Counted from the first letter of the stretch, positions 6,454-14,420 are shown. The stretch: 15,455 nt of DNA from an uncultured Clostridia bacterium (GCA_944393305.1 CALXZS010000011.1:1-15455); one strand, 5' to 3'. A program made the numbers and translations. The notes: generated by a model from the sequence alone, not told the origin.

Positions 6454-9400
6454 TTATACTGCGTCCTTTAGTTTTATAGATAATAGTTTACTAATTCCGC
6501 TTTCTTCCATTGTTACACCATATACTGTATCTGCCGCTTCCATAGTACCTTTTCTATGTGTAATAACTAAGAATTGTGTTGTACTACTAAATTTCTTCAA
6601 AAATTCTGCAAACCTATATACATTTACATCATCAAGTGCTGCCTCAATTTCATCTAGTATGCTAAATGGTGCTGGGTTTATTTCTAATATTGCAAATAAA
6701 ATAGCTATTGCAGTTAGTGCTTTTTCTCCTCCTGATAAAAGCATCATATTTTGTAATTTTTTTCCTGGTGGTTGAACTCTTATATCTATTCCACATTCTA
6801 GTATATTTTCTTCATCTTCTAAAACAAGTTCTGCTTTTCCTCCACCAAATAGCTCATAGAAAACATGGTTGAAGTTTTTGTTTATTTGCTTAAATTTAAT
6901 TTCAAATTGTTTTTTCATTGTGCTTGTCATATCTGCTATCATGTTTCTTAGTTTTGCCATTGTTGTTTCTAAGTCCAGCCTTTGCTCACTCATAGTTTCA
7001 TATCTTTCTTTTGTTTTTTTGTATTCTTCAATACTGTCTACATTAACACTTCCTAATTCTTTTATTTTATTATGCAAATCGTTTACTTGTTTTTGTGCTA
7101 ATTGCATATTTTCTGGTTTTGGATAATCTTTTGCATTATTTGGTGTTATTTCATACTCATTCCAAAGTTCATTTATTGTATCTTCAATATCTTGCTGTAT
7201 ATTTGTTGTTCTAATGTTAATTTTTACAAGTTGTTCTTTTATTGCTTGAATTGTTTCAAATTGTTTTTCTATATCTGTTTCTAATGCATTTAATTTTTCA
7301 TTTTCTTTTACTCTTGATTCTTTTAGTTCTTCTGATTTTTCTGAACTGTTTACAACTGCTTCTTTTATTTTCTGAATACTTTCTTCAAATAAAGTTATAT
7401 TTTTTTCTAGTTCTTTATTTGATAGTTCCATTTTTTGTATTTGTTCTTGCTTTGATGTAATTAAGTCTTGTTCTGTTTTTATATTTTTGTCTATTCTTTC
7501 AACTAACTCATCAATTGACATAGAACTTTCATCAAATGATGAAACAGATATTTTTAAATTTGTAATTTCTATATTTAAATCATCTATATATTTTTGCTCG
7601 TCTTTATTTGATTTAGCAAATTCTTCAATTTCTGCTGTTAGGCTATTTATTTTTTCTGTTAATTCTTCTACCTTTGCTGTTATTTCAACTTTTTTCGCTT
7701 TACATTCTTCTTTTTTAGCTTCTAAACTAGAAATTTCATTAGATAATTTTTCTTTTTTAGCTATTATACTTTCTATTTGTTCATTTATTTGATTTAATTT
7801 TTCTTTTTCTGTTGCATAACTAATTTCAATTTGCTTTAGTTCTTGATTTTTTTCTTCTATTTCAACCAACTTACTTTGCTCTATTATTTCTTCTTTCTCT
7901 TTTTTATTTTGTTCTATTTTTTCTTCTAATTGTTTTATATTTTTTTCTAATTCTTTTATTTCATTTGCTCTACCTAGCAAATTGACTGTTTTTTTGTTTA
8001 TAGAACCACCTGAAATTGCTCCTGAAGGATTTATTATATCTCCTTCTAAAGTTACTACTCTAAAAGAATAATTATTTGCCTTTGATATTTCAATTGCATT
8101 TTGCATATTTTCTACTATTACTGTTTTTCCTAGTAAATTAAGAACTATTCCTTCATATTCTTTTTTGTATTTTACTAAATCTGACGCAATTCCTATCATT
8201 CCTTTAGTTTCTTTTATTTCGTCTATTTTTTTGCCATGGACAGATGATATTGGTAAAAATGACGCTCTTCCTAGATTATTTTTTCTTAGATATTCTATCA
8301 TTTTTTTTGCATCGTTTTCATTTTGAGTTACTATATTTTGAAGGCTAAATCCTAAAGACATTTCAATTGCTGTTTGATATTTTTCATCTGCTGATACAAT
8401 ATTTGCTAAAACTCCATGAACGCCTTTTTTTAGTTCACTGTCGTTTTCGCAAGCTTTTAATAATTCTTTAACAGATTTTGCATATCCTTCTTTTTCTCTT
8501 TCAGTTTCTACTAAGAAATTTTTTCTAGTTGTTTTAAAACGCATTTCATCGGTTAATCTATTTATTGTTTTATCATATTCATTTATTTTTTCTTCTAATT
8601 TTTGTTTTTTGCTTTTCTGTTCTTCTATTAATGCCTCATTTTTATTTTTTATTTTTTCTATTTCTAAAAATTTATTATTAATCTCATTTTTAATTGTTCT
8701 TTTTTCATCTAGTTCTAAAATTGTTTGTGTAAGTTCTTTCTCAGCTTGCTTTTTTCTATTATCTAGATTTTCATAATTCACATCATATTGTGTGATTTCA
8801 TTTTGTAAATTATATTTTTCTTCTTTACCATCTTCTACATTTTTCTTTTTTTCTTCAATTTCTAATTCTTTACTAGATAATTTCGCACTTAATTTTTTTA
8901 GTTCTTCTTCTTTTATTTCTAGTTCTTTTGTAAATTTTTCCTTGTTAGAATCCAAATTTTCTTTTTTGTCTATTTTTCCTTGTCTTTCTTCTTCTAACAT
9001 TGTTATATTTTGTTTACTTTGTGATATTTCATTTTCTAATCTATTTTTATTTTCACTATTGTTTGAAATTTTTTCTTTGCTAATATTTATATCTGAATTT
9101 ATTTTTTCTATTTTATTTTTACTTTCAAACCCTAGAACTTGCATTCTTTCTATTTCTGAAGAAATTGTTTCTATTTTTTCTTTTAGTTCTTCTTTTAGTT
9201 TTTGCATTTTATCTAGTTTTTTATTTTCTTCATCACTTTGAGTATTAAATATTTCTTTGTTGTTTTCTAATTCTTTTAATTTTTCTTTATATGTATCTAT
9301 TTTATATACAAATAGCCCTACTTCTATATTTTTCAATTCTTCTCTTAGGTCTAAAAATTTTCTTGCCTTTTCTGATTGTAATTTTAGAGGTTCTATATTT

Positions 9401-9999
9401 ACTTCAATTTCAGAAAGAATATCATTTATTCTAAGTAAATTAAGTTTTGTCTGCTCTAGCTTTTTTTCTGTTTCATCTCTTCTTGCTCTATATTTTACAA
9501 TTCCAGCCGCTTCTTCAAATATGTGTCTTCTATCTTCTGATTTATTACTTAAAATTTCGTCAATTCTTCCTTGTCCTATTATTGAATATCCATCTTTTCC
9601 TATACCTGTATCCATAAATAGTTCTAATATATCTTTTAGTCTACATGGTACTTTATTGATATAATAACCTGTTTCTCCTGTTCTAAAAAGCTTTCTAGTT
9701 ACTGTTACTTCTGAATATTCAAGTGGAAGTGAACCATCTTCATTATCTATTACCATATTTACTTCTGCAAAGCCTAATGATTTTCTATTTTCTGTTCCTG
9801 CAAATATAATATCTTCAGATTTTGAACCTCTTAATGATTTTATACTTTGCTCTCCTAATACCCAACGAATAGCATCTGAAATATTACTTTTTCCAGATCC
9901 ATTTGGTCCTATTACTGCTGTTATTCCTTTTTTAAATTCAAAAACTGTTTTATCTGCAAATGACTTGAATCCTTGCATTTCTAATCTTTTTAAGTACAT
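6454..9999 (-). CDS. smc: Chromosome segregation ATPase SMC
   Basis: SMC is the ATPase of bacterial condensin, which works with ScpA and ScpB to extrude DNA loops and resolve sister chromosomes. The 1181 residues are the normal length. Seen: Walker A GPNGSGKSN (31-39), N-terminal coiled coil (about 165-510), hinge (about 523-665, beginning GVHGVLANIV and ending PSGAISGGS), returning coiled coil (about 670-1010), ABC signature LSGGEKAL (1088-1095), Walker B FSILDE with catalytic Glu1117, and the D-loop ALDD. The start is ATG behind AAAGGGG with a 7-nt gap, 15 nt after the nucleosidase gene, so the two are probably co-transcribed. In most Firmicutes smc lies between rnc and ftsY; here it lies between a nucleosidase gene and murA. 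Many plus-strand open frames opposite this gene are low-complexity artefacts of its coiled-coil codons. Confidence 0.97.
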   Translation of the reverse strand: MYLKRLEMQGFKSFADKTVFEFKKGITAVIGPNGSGKSNISDAIRWVLGEQSIKSLRGSKSEDIIFAGTENRKSLGFAEVNMVIDNEDGSLPLEYSEVTVTRKLFRTGETGYYINKVPCRLKDILELFMDTGIGKDGYSIIGQGRIDEILSNKSEDRRHIFEEAAGIVKYRARRDETEKKLEQTKLNLLRINDILSEIEVNIEPLKLQSEKARKFLDLREELKNIEVGLFVYKIDTYKEKLKELENNKEIFNTQSDEENKKLDKMQKLKEELKEKIETISSEIERMQVLGFESKNKIEKINSDINISKEKISNNSENKNRLENEISQSKQNITMLEEERQGKIDKKENLDSNKEKFTKELEIKEEELKKLSAKLSSKELEIEEKKKNVEDGKEEKYNLQNEITQYDVNYENLDNRKKQAEKELTQTILELDEKRTIKNEINNKFLEIEKIKNKNEALIEEQKSKKQKLEEKINEYDKTINRLTDEMRFKTTRKNFLVETEREKEGYAKSVKELLKACENDSELKKGVHGVLANIVSADEKYQTAIEMSLGFSLQNIVTQNENDAKKMIEYLRKNNLGRASFLPISSVHGKKIDEIKETKGMIGIASDLVKYKKEYEGIVLNLLGKTVIVENMQNAIEISKANNYSFRVVTLEGDIINPSGAISGGSINKKTVNLLGRANEIKELEKNIKQLEEKIEQNKKEKEEIIEQSKLVEIEEKNQELKQIEISYATEKEKLNQINEQIESIIAKKEKLSNEISSLEAKKEECKAKKVEITAKVEELTEKINSLTAEIEEFAKSNKDEQKYIDDLNIEITNLKISVSSFDESSMSIDELVERIDKNIKTEQDLITSKQEQIQKMELSNKELEKNITLFEESIQKIKEAVVNSSEKSEELKESRVKENEKLNALETDIEKQFETIQAIKEQLVKINIRTTNIQQDIEDTINELWNEYEITPNNAKDYPKPENMQLAQKQVNDLHNKIKELGSVNVDSIEEYKKTKERYETMSEQRLDLETTMAKLRNMIADMTSTMKKQFEIKFKQINKNFNHVFYELFGGGKAELVLEDEENILECGIDIRVQPPGKKLQNMMLLSGGEKALTAIAILFAILEINPAPFSILDEIEAALDDVNVYRFAEFLKKFSSTTQFLVITHRKGTMEAADTVYGVTMEESGISKLLSIKLKDAV

Positions 10000-10014
10000 T
10001 TGATTGCCCCTTTG

Positions 10015-10629
10015 TTATTTTATATATTTTTCTATATATGGAATTGAACTTTCTAATTCCATAATGTTTTCTGTTTTTATATTTTTATAATAATCATCCA
10101 TATTTAAGTTATCACTAATTTTTTTAAGTGAAAGTAGCTTAATTTTATACATATCTGCTATTATACTTACAGAATGTAGTTCCATGTCAAAAATCACTTT
10201 TTCTTTTATATCTGTTTTGGTTACAAAAGTTTCTGATGAATAACATGGAAGTTTTTCTAGTCCCTCTATTTTTTCTAATTCTTCATTTCCAAAATCATTC
10301 ATGCTGTATTTTTCTTCTCCAGGTATATGCCATTCTAAATTATATGACCTTGAAATATTAACCCATTTTCCTATTTCTGCACTGGTTGAACCCGCATAGC
10401 CTATATTTATTATTATTTCTGGCTTTTCATTTTCACACAAATATTTTGTGAGACCAATTGCTGTTTTTTGTTTTCCTATTCCTGTTATGACTAAATTAAT
10501 TTCTGTTTCTTTTATTTTTCCTTTATATGTTGCATAGATTTTATCTTCTATATTTTTTACAAGTTCTAGTTTTTTTGCTATTATTTCGCCTTCTTTTGCC
10601 ATTGCACAATGAATTAATATATTTTTCAT
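10015..10629 (-). CDS. MTA/SAH nucleosidase-like protein (PNP/UDP phosphorylase family)
   Basis: This 204-residue protein has the pattern of 5'-methylthioadenosine/S-adenosylhomocysteine nucleosidases, which cleave adenine from MTA and SAH to recycle S-adenosylmethionine by-products. Seen: CAMAKEGE (8-15), with Glu13 aligning to the catalytic-site Glu12 of the E. coli enzyme, GIGK (50-53), INIGYAGS (74-81), the ribose-binding FDMELHS (147-153) and ISDN (171-174) with the probable general-acid Asp173. It is somewhat shorter than the usual 230 residues and divergent in the middle, so futalosine hydrolase or another nucleosidase activity is possible; I leave the symbol blank. The start is ATG with a weak AAAGGA upstream. 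It is the first gene before smc, behind a candidate promoter and a leader holding a 16-codon frame. Confidence 0.75.
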   Translation of the reverse strand: MKNILIHCAMAKEGEIIAKKLELVKNIEDKIYATYKGKIKETEINLVITGIGKQKTAIGLTKYLCENEKPEIIINIGYAGSTSAEIGKWVNISRSYNLEWHIPGEEKYSMNDFGNEELEKIEGLEKLPCYSSETFVTKTDIKEKVIFDMELHSVSIIADMYKIKLLSLKKISDNLNMDDYYKNIKTENIMELESSIPYIEKYIK

Positions 10630-10710
10630 TTTTTATAATATTCCTTTCTCAAGGCACATATTGGTTTGAAAAACTTTAATCAAACTTTTACTCCTTTTTC
10701 TGCTTATACC

Positions 10711-10739
10711 ATATTACCATAAATACATTAATTTGTCAT
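10711..10739 (-). promoter_or_regulatory. Candidate promoter for the nucleosidase-smc unit
   Basis: On the minus strand ATGACA (10734-10739) and TAATAT (10711-10716) are separated by 17 bp, matching consensus at five and four of six bases. Initiation near 10704 would leave a leader of about 75 nt. No comparable promoter is evident between the following genes down to sbp, so this may start a transcript of about 8.5 kb. It is moderately supported by sequence only. Confidence 0.4.
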
Positions 10740-10770
10740 TAAAATTTAATATAGTTTTGTTATTTTTTTA

Positions 10771-10799
10771 TTGTATTTTATAAAATTAAATGGTATATT
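10771..10799 (+). promoter_or_regulatory. Candidate promoter for the HD-GYP gene
   Basis: TTGTAT (10771-10776), a 17-bp spacer and TATATT (10794-10799) lie just before the HD-GYP gene. Initiation near 10806 would leave only a few bases before the ribosome site at 10811. This placement also shows that the upstream in-frame TTG at 10771 cannot be the true start codon. The promoter is divergent from the nucleosidase promoter, with the -35 elements about 30 bp apart. Confidence 0.5.
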
Positions 10800-10824
10800 A
10801 TTAGTATGCAAAGGAGAAAGAACA

Positions 10825-11763
10825 ATGATTGAAGAGAAATATGATTTTTATGGGCCAACTAATCTGAAAGTTCATGATTTAGACCATTCTTTAAAAGACC
10901 ACTTAATTGTTATGGATAGTATGGATTTATTTACCAAAAGACATAGTGAGAATGTTGCTAATTTAACTGGTAGAATATGTGAATACATGCATTGCAATAA
11001 TCAATTTACTATTCACTGTATTTTAGCTGGATATGTTCATGATATTGGTAAATTATTTATTCCTAAAAATATACTTAATAAACCAGGAAAGCTTACTGAT
11101 TCTGAATTTGAAATCATGAAAACTCATACTACTCTTGGTTATCAATATTGTATGGATGATTTATCTTTAAGACCATATTCTGATGGTCCTTGGTATCATC
11201 ATGAATCTTTAAATGGTACTGGCTATCCAAGAGGATTAAAAAAGCCGGATATTCCTTATTCTGCACAGATTATTAGGGTTGCTGATGAATATGACGCAAT
11301 TGTAACAAAAAGGCAATATACAACTCACATTAATATTTCTGCAACATTAAAAGAACTTATACAAGATGCGCTTCCTAGTAATGATGTTATTGCTCTTGAC
11401 CAATTAAAGCAGAATGAAAGGCTTGGAAAAATTAATCCTAAACCTTTGAAAGCTTTATTTAAAGTTGTTATTGATGACACTTTATATGAAATTAGTTGTG
11501 TTATGAATTATGTTAATTATATAAAAGATCAAATAAAAAGATTGAAAACTATTCAAAAATATTCTAAAAAAGCGGAAAGTGCCAAAAAAGCTTCTACTAA
11601 AGATTATTATAAAGCTGGAATGCAATTACTTTTGCAACAGGGCGAAACTTTTGATAATTATACTCAAGTTTTAGCTGAATATGAACATGCTTTAGTTATT
11701 AGAAAGGATAGAATTGATAAGCTTTATGAGGAAATAAAGATTATAAAGAAGTTAAAAATTTAA
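10825..11763 (+). CDS. Stand-alone HD-GYP domain protein, probable c-di-GMP phosphodiesterase
   Basis: HD-GYP proteins are metal-dependent phosphodiesterases that hydrolyse cyclic di-GMP in the cytoplasm. From the ATG at 10825 there are 312 residues. Seen: His40 in TKRHSENV, the HD pair with HDIGK (72-76), His101 in KTHTTLGY, HHESLNGTGYP (125-135) with an intact GYP triad, and Asp154 in RVADEYDAI. All expected metal ligands are present. There is no receiver, PAS or membrane domain; only about 30 residues precede the catalytic core. After Asp154 the protein has a longer than usual insertion and a C-terminal, lysine-rich helical region (about 225-312). I chose this start because AAGGAG (10811-10816) lies 8 nt upstream and the 18 preceding in-frame codons overlap the promoter. 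It is the only plus-strand gene, divergent from the nucleosidase gene and convergent with the surface-protein gene. Its substrate is inferred from the family. Confidence 0.88.
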   Translation: MIEEKYDFYGPTNLKVHDLDHSLKDHLIVMDSMDLFTKRHSENVANLTGRICEYMHCNNQFTIHCILAGYVHDIGKLFIPKNILNKPGKLTDSEFEIMKTHTTLGYQYCMDDLSLRPYSDGPWYHHESLNGTGYPRGLKKPDIPYSAQIIRVADEYDAIVTKRQYTTHINISATLKELIQDALPSNDVIALDQLKQNERLGKINPKPLKALFKVVIDDTLYEISCVMNYVNYIKDQIKRLKTIQKYSKKAESAKKASTKDYYKAGMQLLLQQGETFDNYTQVLAEYEHALVIRKDRIDKLYEEIKIIKKLKI

Positions 11764-11767
11764 GGAT

Positions 11768-11857
11768 AAAAAATAATAATGTTTTCTTTTCCATGACGTT
11801 AGAATGTGCCATTTGGCTCACTTTCTTTTTTCTGAATTGAAAACATTATTATTTTTT
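11768..11857. terminator. Inverted repeat between convergent genes, probable bidirectional terminator
   Basis: AAAAAATAATAATGTTTTC (11768-11786) and its exact reverse complement (11839-11857) form a 19-bp stem around a 52-nt interval. That interval holds a second imperfect hairpin (11802-11825; GTG-CC/GG-CAC core). It begins 4 nt after the HD-GYP stop and ends about 30 nt from the surface-protein stop. The A- and T-rich arms would give U-rich 3' ends on both strands. The long, structured interval is unusual for a simple terminator, so a small palindromic repeat is an alternative. Confidence 0.55.
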
Positions 11858-11888
11858 ATTAACAAGAAATTATTTAATATGCAGTATT

Positions 11889-14024
11889 CTATTTATTCTT
11901 TTTAATTTTTCGATATATAATAATTGCTACAACAGTTAATACCGCTATTATTGGCATAACGCTAAAATAAAATACTCCTGTTCTTGGCATTACTACTAAT
12001 TCATTCATATCTTCGTTATCTTCAAGTGTTGTTTCTTCTATTTTTTCTGAATCAATACGTACTTGTGCTTTTATATCTCCTGCTATATCTACTCCTTCAT
12101 TTTTTTCTAATATTATTTCATATTCTCTAGTTTCTCCTATGTTTAAGTCTTCCACTTTATATTTTGCTTCATTTCCAGTTATTGTCCAATCTGTATTTAA
12201 TATATGGTATCCTTCTGGCACATAAAATGTTATAAATCCGCTTCCGATTCTTTCCTCATTATTTGTTACTTTAATTTTATAATAAATTTGTAAACTTGAA
12301 TTTTTATTTGCTTCTCTAATTTCTGTTTCTATTTTTCCTATTTTTCCATCTAGTCCATAATAGTTACCATTAATTAATGCTTTTTCTAAATTCATTTCAA
12401 TTTGCAAATTGAATTTTAGCTTATGATAGTAATAATTTAATGTTACATCTTCTCTTGCTATTTTTATTGTTTCATTTTCTGGCTTTTTGGTTAACGTATA
12501 ATCTTCATATTGTCTTTCTTCTGATGTGAAAGTATCTCCTTCATGTACAGTTTTGTCATATGTATCTATTATTTCATTATTATCTTCATCTATATAATTT
12601 ACTGTTACTTTTGATTTATGTTTATAATAATAAATTACATCAATACTTTCTTTATTCATTGTTCCACTGGTATTGCCTTCTACTTTTGAGAAGTCATAAT
12701 CTTCAATTTCTTTTTGTATTGTATTATAGTTATCCCCATATTTTCCACTAATTGTTTCTTTTTGTGCAATTTCTTTATTTGTAAGTTCGTCCACATATTT
12801 GACATTTACATTTGCTTTTTTTAGATAATAGTAATTTACTTGTTGTAATTCTTCTGTTAATGTAAATTCTTCTTTTTCGGGTTTTTCTACTAATACATAA
12901 CCATCAAATTGCTTTTCAGATGTTGTAACCTTTTCGCCTACTGGTCCACTTTGGTTTACTGTATCTAGTGTTTTACCAGTTGTTTTATCTATGTAATTTG
13001 CTTGTACACCGCCACTTTGTAAATTGAATGTAACAAATAAATTAGATTCTCCACCTGCTCTTTCCATATAAAAGATTTTTAGTGTATGTTCTCCAGGTGT
13101 AAGCATTCCGTCTGCAAAAGCTGTTTTATATATGTCTTTTTCGTCTTGGCTGGTATTTAGATTATATACACTTTCGTAATATACTTGATTTTTAGCAAAG
13201 TTTATATTTCCTTTTAATCTAGCATGACATCCACCTAAATCTAGTACAAGTTTATCGTCTACAAAGACCCATACATCGTCATCTCCAGAAAAATTAAATA
13301 CCATGTCTTCATATTCATTTGTTTCTGTATTTTTTACTTTTCCATCTTCTGTCATTATAAATGGAATGTCCATTCTAACAGTAAATCCTAAGTTTCTTTT
13401 CATTTTTTGAGATGTATCATCTGTACAATTGTTGAATGGATAAAAACCGTATCTTTCACCTTGATGCATTTTTAATGTTTTTGTATTATAATCTTTATAC
13501 ACATGATATTTATCACTATTGAAACTATAATATCCATTGCTTTCTTTTATAAATGGGAATTTCCAATTTGTTAACACTTCTCCATATACTGTTGGATTTG
13601 TATTAGTTTTTGGAAAAAATGTATCTTTATTTGTGTATTTATCTATTACAAATAAATTATCATTTACTAACCTATCTTTTACTAGACCATGTAATACTCC
13701 TGTTGAATTCCAATACTTATTTAGACCTACATATCCATTTTGAATACCACCTATATTCATTCCTTCTGTTGACGCCATAAGCATTGATTTTAAGTCCATT
13801 TCGTATCTGTTTTTCATAGTATCTTGATAGTAGTCTCCCCAATATATTCCTCTTTGTAGAGAATTGTATTCTTCTCTATTTATTTTCGTTAGTGTTGCAT
13901 TTACATACTTAATATTTTCTTCTGGTACATTTGTACATTCTGTACTTGCATATGTTTTACTTGCAAGCATCACAAATAAAATGCTGATAACAGCTAAAAT
14001 ACATATTTTAATTTTTTTCTTCAT
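11889..14024 (-). CDS. Sortase-anchored surface protein with fibro-slime domain and MucBP repeats
   Basis: This is a 711-residue secreted protein predicted to be linked to the cell wall. Seen: signal peptide (1-26, ending TYA-S), an N-terminal region (27-205), a fibro-slime/PA14-like domain (about 209-335) with the hallmark FSGDDDVWVFVDDKLVLDLGG (245-265), three MucBP-type repeats (about 340-402, 404-470, 471-535), each opening with a YID or YVD core and closing in NYYY or IYYY, a beta-rich domain (about 536-676), then MPRTG (679-683), a hydrophobic helix and a KIKKNK tail. MPRTG is a variant of LPxTG. Fibro-slime domains occur in adhesive or matrix proteins and MucBP repeats in mucin-binding proteins, so adhesion is a reasonable inference; the ligand is unknown. 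The start is ATG with AAAAGGAG 4 nt upstream. It has its own strong promoter with tandem Spo0A-type boxes. Confidence 0.85.
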   Translation of the reverse strand: MKKKIKICILAVISILFVMLASKTYASTECTNVPEENIKYVNATLTKINREEYNSLQRGIYWGDYYQDTMKNRYEMDLKSMLMASTEGMNIGGIQNGYVGLNKYWNSTGVLHGLVKDRLVNDNLFVIDKYTNKDTFFPKTNTNPTVYGEVLTNWKFPFIKESNGYYSFNSDKYHVYKDYNTKTLKMHQGERYGFYPFNNCTDDTSQKMKRNLGFTVRMDIPFIMTEDGKVKNTETNEYEDMVFNFSGDDDVWVFVDDKLVLDLGGCHARLKGNINFAKNQVYYESVYNLNTSQDEKDIYKTAFADGMLTPGEHTLKIFYMERAGGESNLFVTFNLQSGGVQANYIDKTTGKTLDTVNQSGPVGEKVTTSEKQFDGYVLVEKPEKEEFTLTEELQQVNYYYLKKANVNVKYVDELTNKEIAQKETISGKYGDNYNTIQKEIEDYDFSKVEGNTSGTMNKESIDVIYYYKHKSKVTVNYIDEDNNEIIDTYDKTVHEGDTFTSEERQYEDYTLTKKPENETIKIAREDVTLNYYYHKLKFNLQIEMNLEKALINGNYYGLDGKIGKIETEIREANKNSSLQIYYKIKVTNNEERIGSGFITFYVPEGYHILNTDWTITGNEAKYKVEDLNIGETREYEIILEKNEGVDIAGDIKAQVRIDSEKIEETTLEDNEDMNELVVMPRTGVFYFSVMPIIAVLTVVAIIIYRKIKKNK

Positions 14025-14040
14025 ATAACTCCTTTTCCAT

Positions 14041-14071
14041 AAATGATAAAACTATCCCCGGTTTTTCATTT
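14041..14071 (-). promoter_or_regulatory. Leader hairpin of the surface-protein gene
   Basis: AAATGA and AAAAC (14041-14046, 14048-14052) pair with GTTTT and TCATTT (14061-14065, 14066-14071), an 11-bp stem with one bulged base. In the mRNA the 8-nt loop reads CGGGGAUA and the hairpin ends 4 nt before AAAAGGAG. It lies within the transcribed leader of about 125 nt. The G-rich loop beside the ribosome site could be a protein or small-RNA contact. I could not match it to a c-di-GMP riboswitch or another known class. Confidence 0.4.
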
Positions 14072-14157
14072 ATAATTTTTTGTTTTTTGGGATTTGTAAA
14101 TAATTTAAGACTTAAATTAATTTGACAAAATTAAATTGAAATAATTTAATTATTTAT

Positions 14158-14186
14158 ATTATACTCCAAATTATGGTAATTGTAAA
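14158..14186 (-). promoter_or_regulatory. Sigma-A type promoter for the surface-protein gene
   Basis: On the minus strand TTTACA (14181-14186) is followed after exactly 17 bp by a perfect TATAAT (14158-14163). This is the best consensus promoter in the window. Initiation near 14151 would leave a leader of about 125 nt containing the hairpin at 14041-14071. The rest of that leader is AT-rich with no other structure that I see. Confidence 0.72.
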
Positions 14187-14205
14187 GAAAAATCGTATGC
14201 CAAAT

Positions 14206-14222
14206 TTCGACACAATTCGACA
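14206..14222 (-). promoter_or_regulatory. Tandem Spo0A-type boxes upstream of the surface-protein promoter
   Basis: TTCGACA occurs at 14206-14212 and 14216-14222, which on the minus strand is TGTCGAA repeated in direct orientation at exactly 10-bp spacing, one helical turn. Tandem direct boxes at about this spacing are the known arrangement for a bound Spo0A dimer. They lie 20 bp upstream of the -35 element, a plausible activating position. The match is to the consensus only; binding is not shown. Confidence 0.55.
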
Positions 14223-14411
14223 TACGTTACAGTTTAGCAAAGTTTATTATAGAAACACCAATATACATTCTAAAACATTTCAGCGAACGAAGCTTGAAAA
14301 GCACAGTAGCGCGTGCAAGCTGGAGCGAGTATATACGAGCGACCCGCGCCGTGAAATGTGAAAGATTGTATATTGGTGCTTTTAGTATAATTATCTGAAC
14401 TGTAACAGTAT
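14222..14411. repeat. Palindromic cloverleaf element, copy 2
   Basis: This imperfect palindrome of about 190 bp has arms ATAC-GTTACAG (14222-14232)/CTGTAAC-A-GTAT (14400-14411), CACCAATATACA (14256-14267)/TGTATATTGGTG (14367-14378) and ACATTTCA (14275-14282)/TGAAATGT (14352-14359). Inside are a hairpin AGCTT-gaaaa-GCAC/GTGC-AAGCT (14291-14321) and the self-complementary GTATATAC near 14329-14336. The core (about 14281-14352) is much richer in G and C than its flanks. It ends 9 nt from the ndoA stop, and a possible outermost pair AATCGTAT/ATACGATT would extend it to 14191-14417. It shares the order TGGAGC, hairpin, GCGACC(C)GC and the arm word ATTGTATATT with copy 1 at 2017-2190. The small open frame across it is not credible as a gene. 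Confidence 0.75.
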
Positions 14412-14420
14412 ACGATTATT

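Noticed and set aside
8792..9664. Plus-strand open frames rich in Ser, Phe and Leu opposite smc
   Set aside because: They are the antisense of Glu/Lys/Asn-rich coiled-coil codons in an AT-rich genome. They lack ribosome sites and overlap an unmistakable smc gene.
10771..10824. Longer HD-GYP start at the TTG at 10771
   Set aside because: This stretch holds the promoter and the ribosome site of the ATG at 10825, so it is not translated.
14025..14157. c-di-GMP riboswitch in the adhesin leader
   Set aside because: I looked because an HD-GYP gene is close, but the leader lacks the conserved GEMM core words and the expected two-stem fold; only one small hairpin is visible.
14173..14361. Plus-strand open frame of 62 codons over the second palindromic element
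   Set aside because: It has no ribosome site, lies on a hairpin-rich repeat, and its residues reflect the palindrome and the Spo0A-type boxes rather than a protein pattern.
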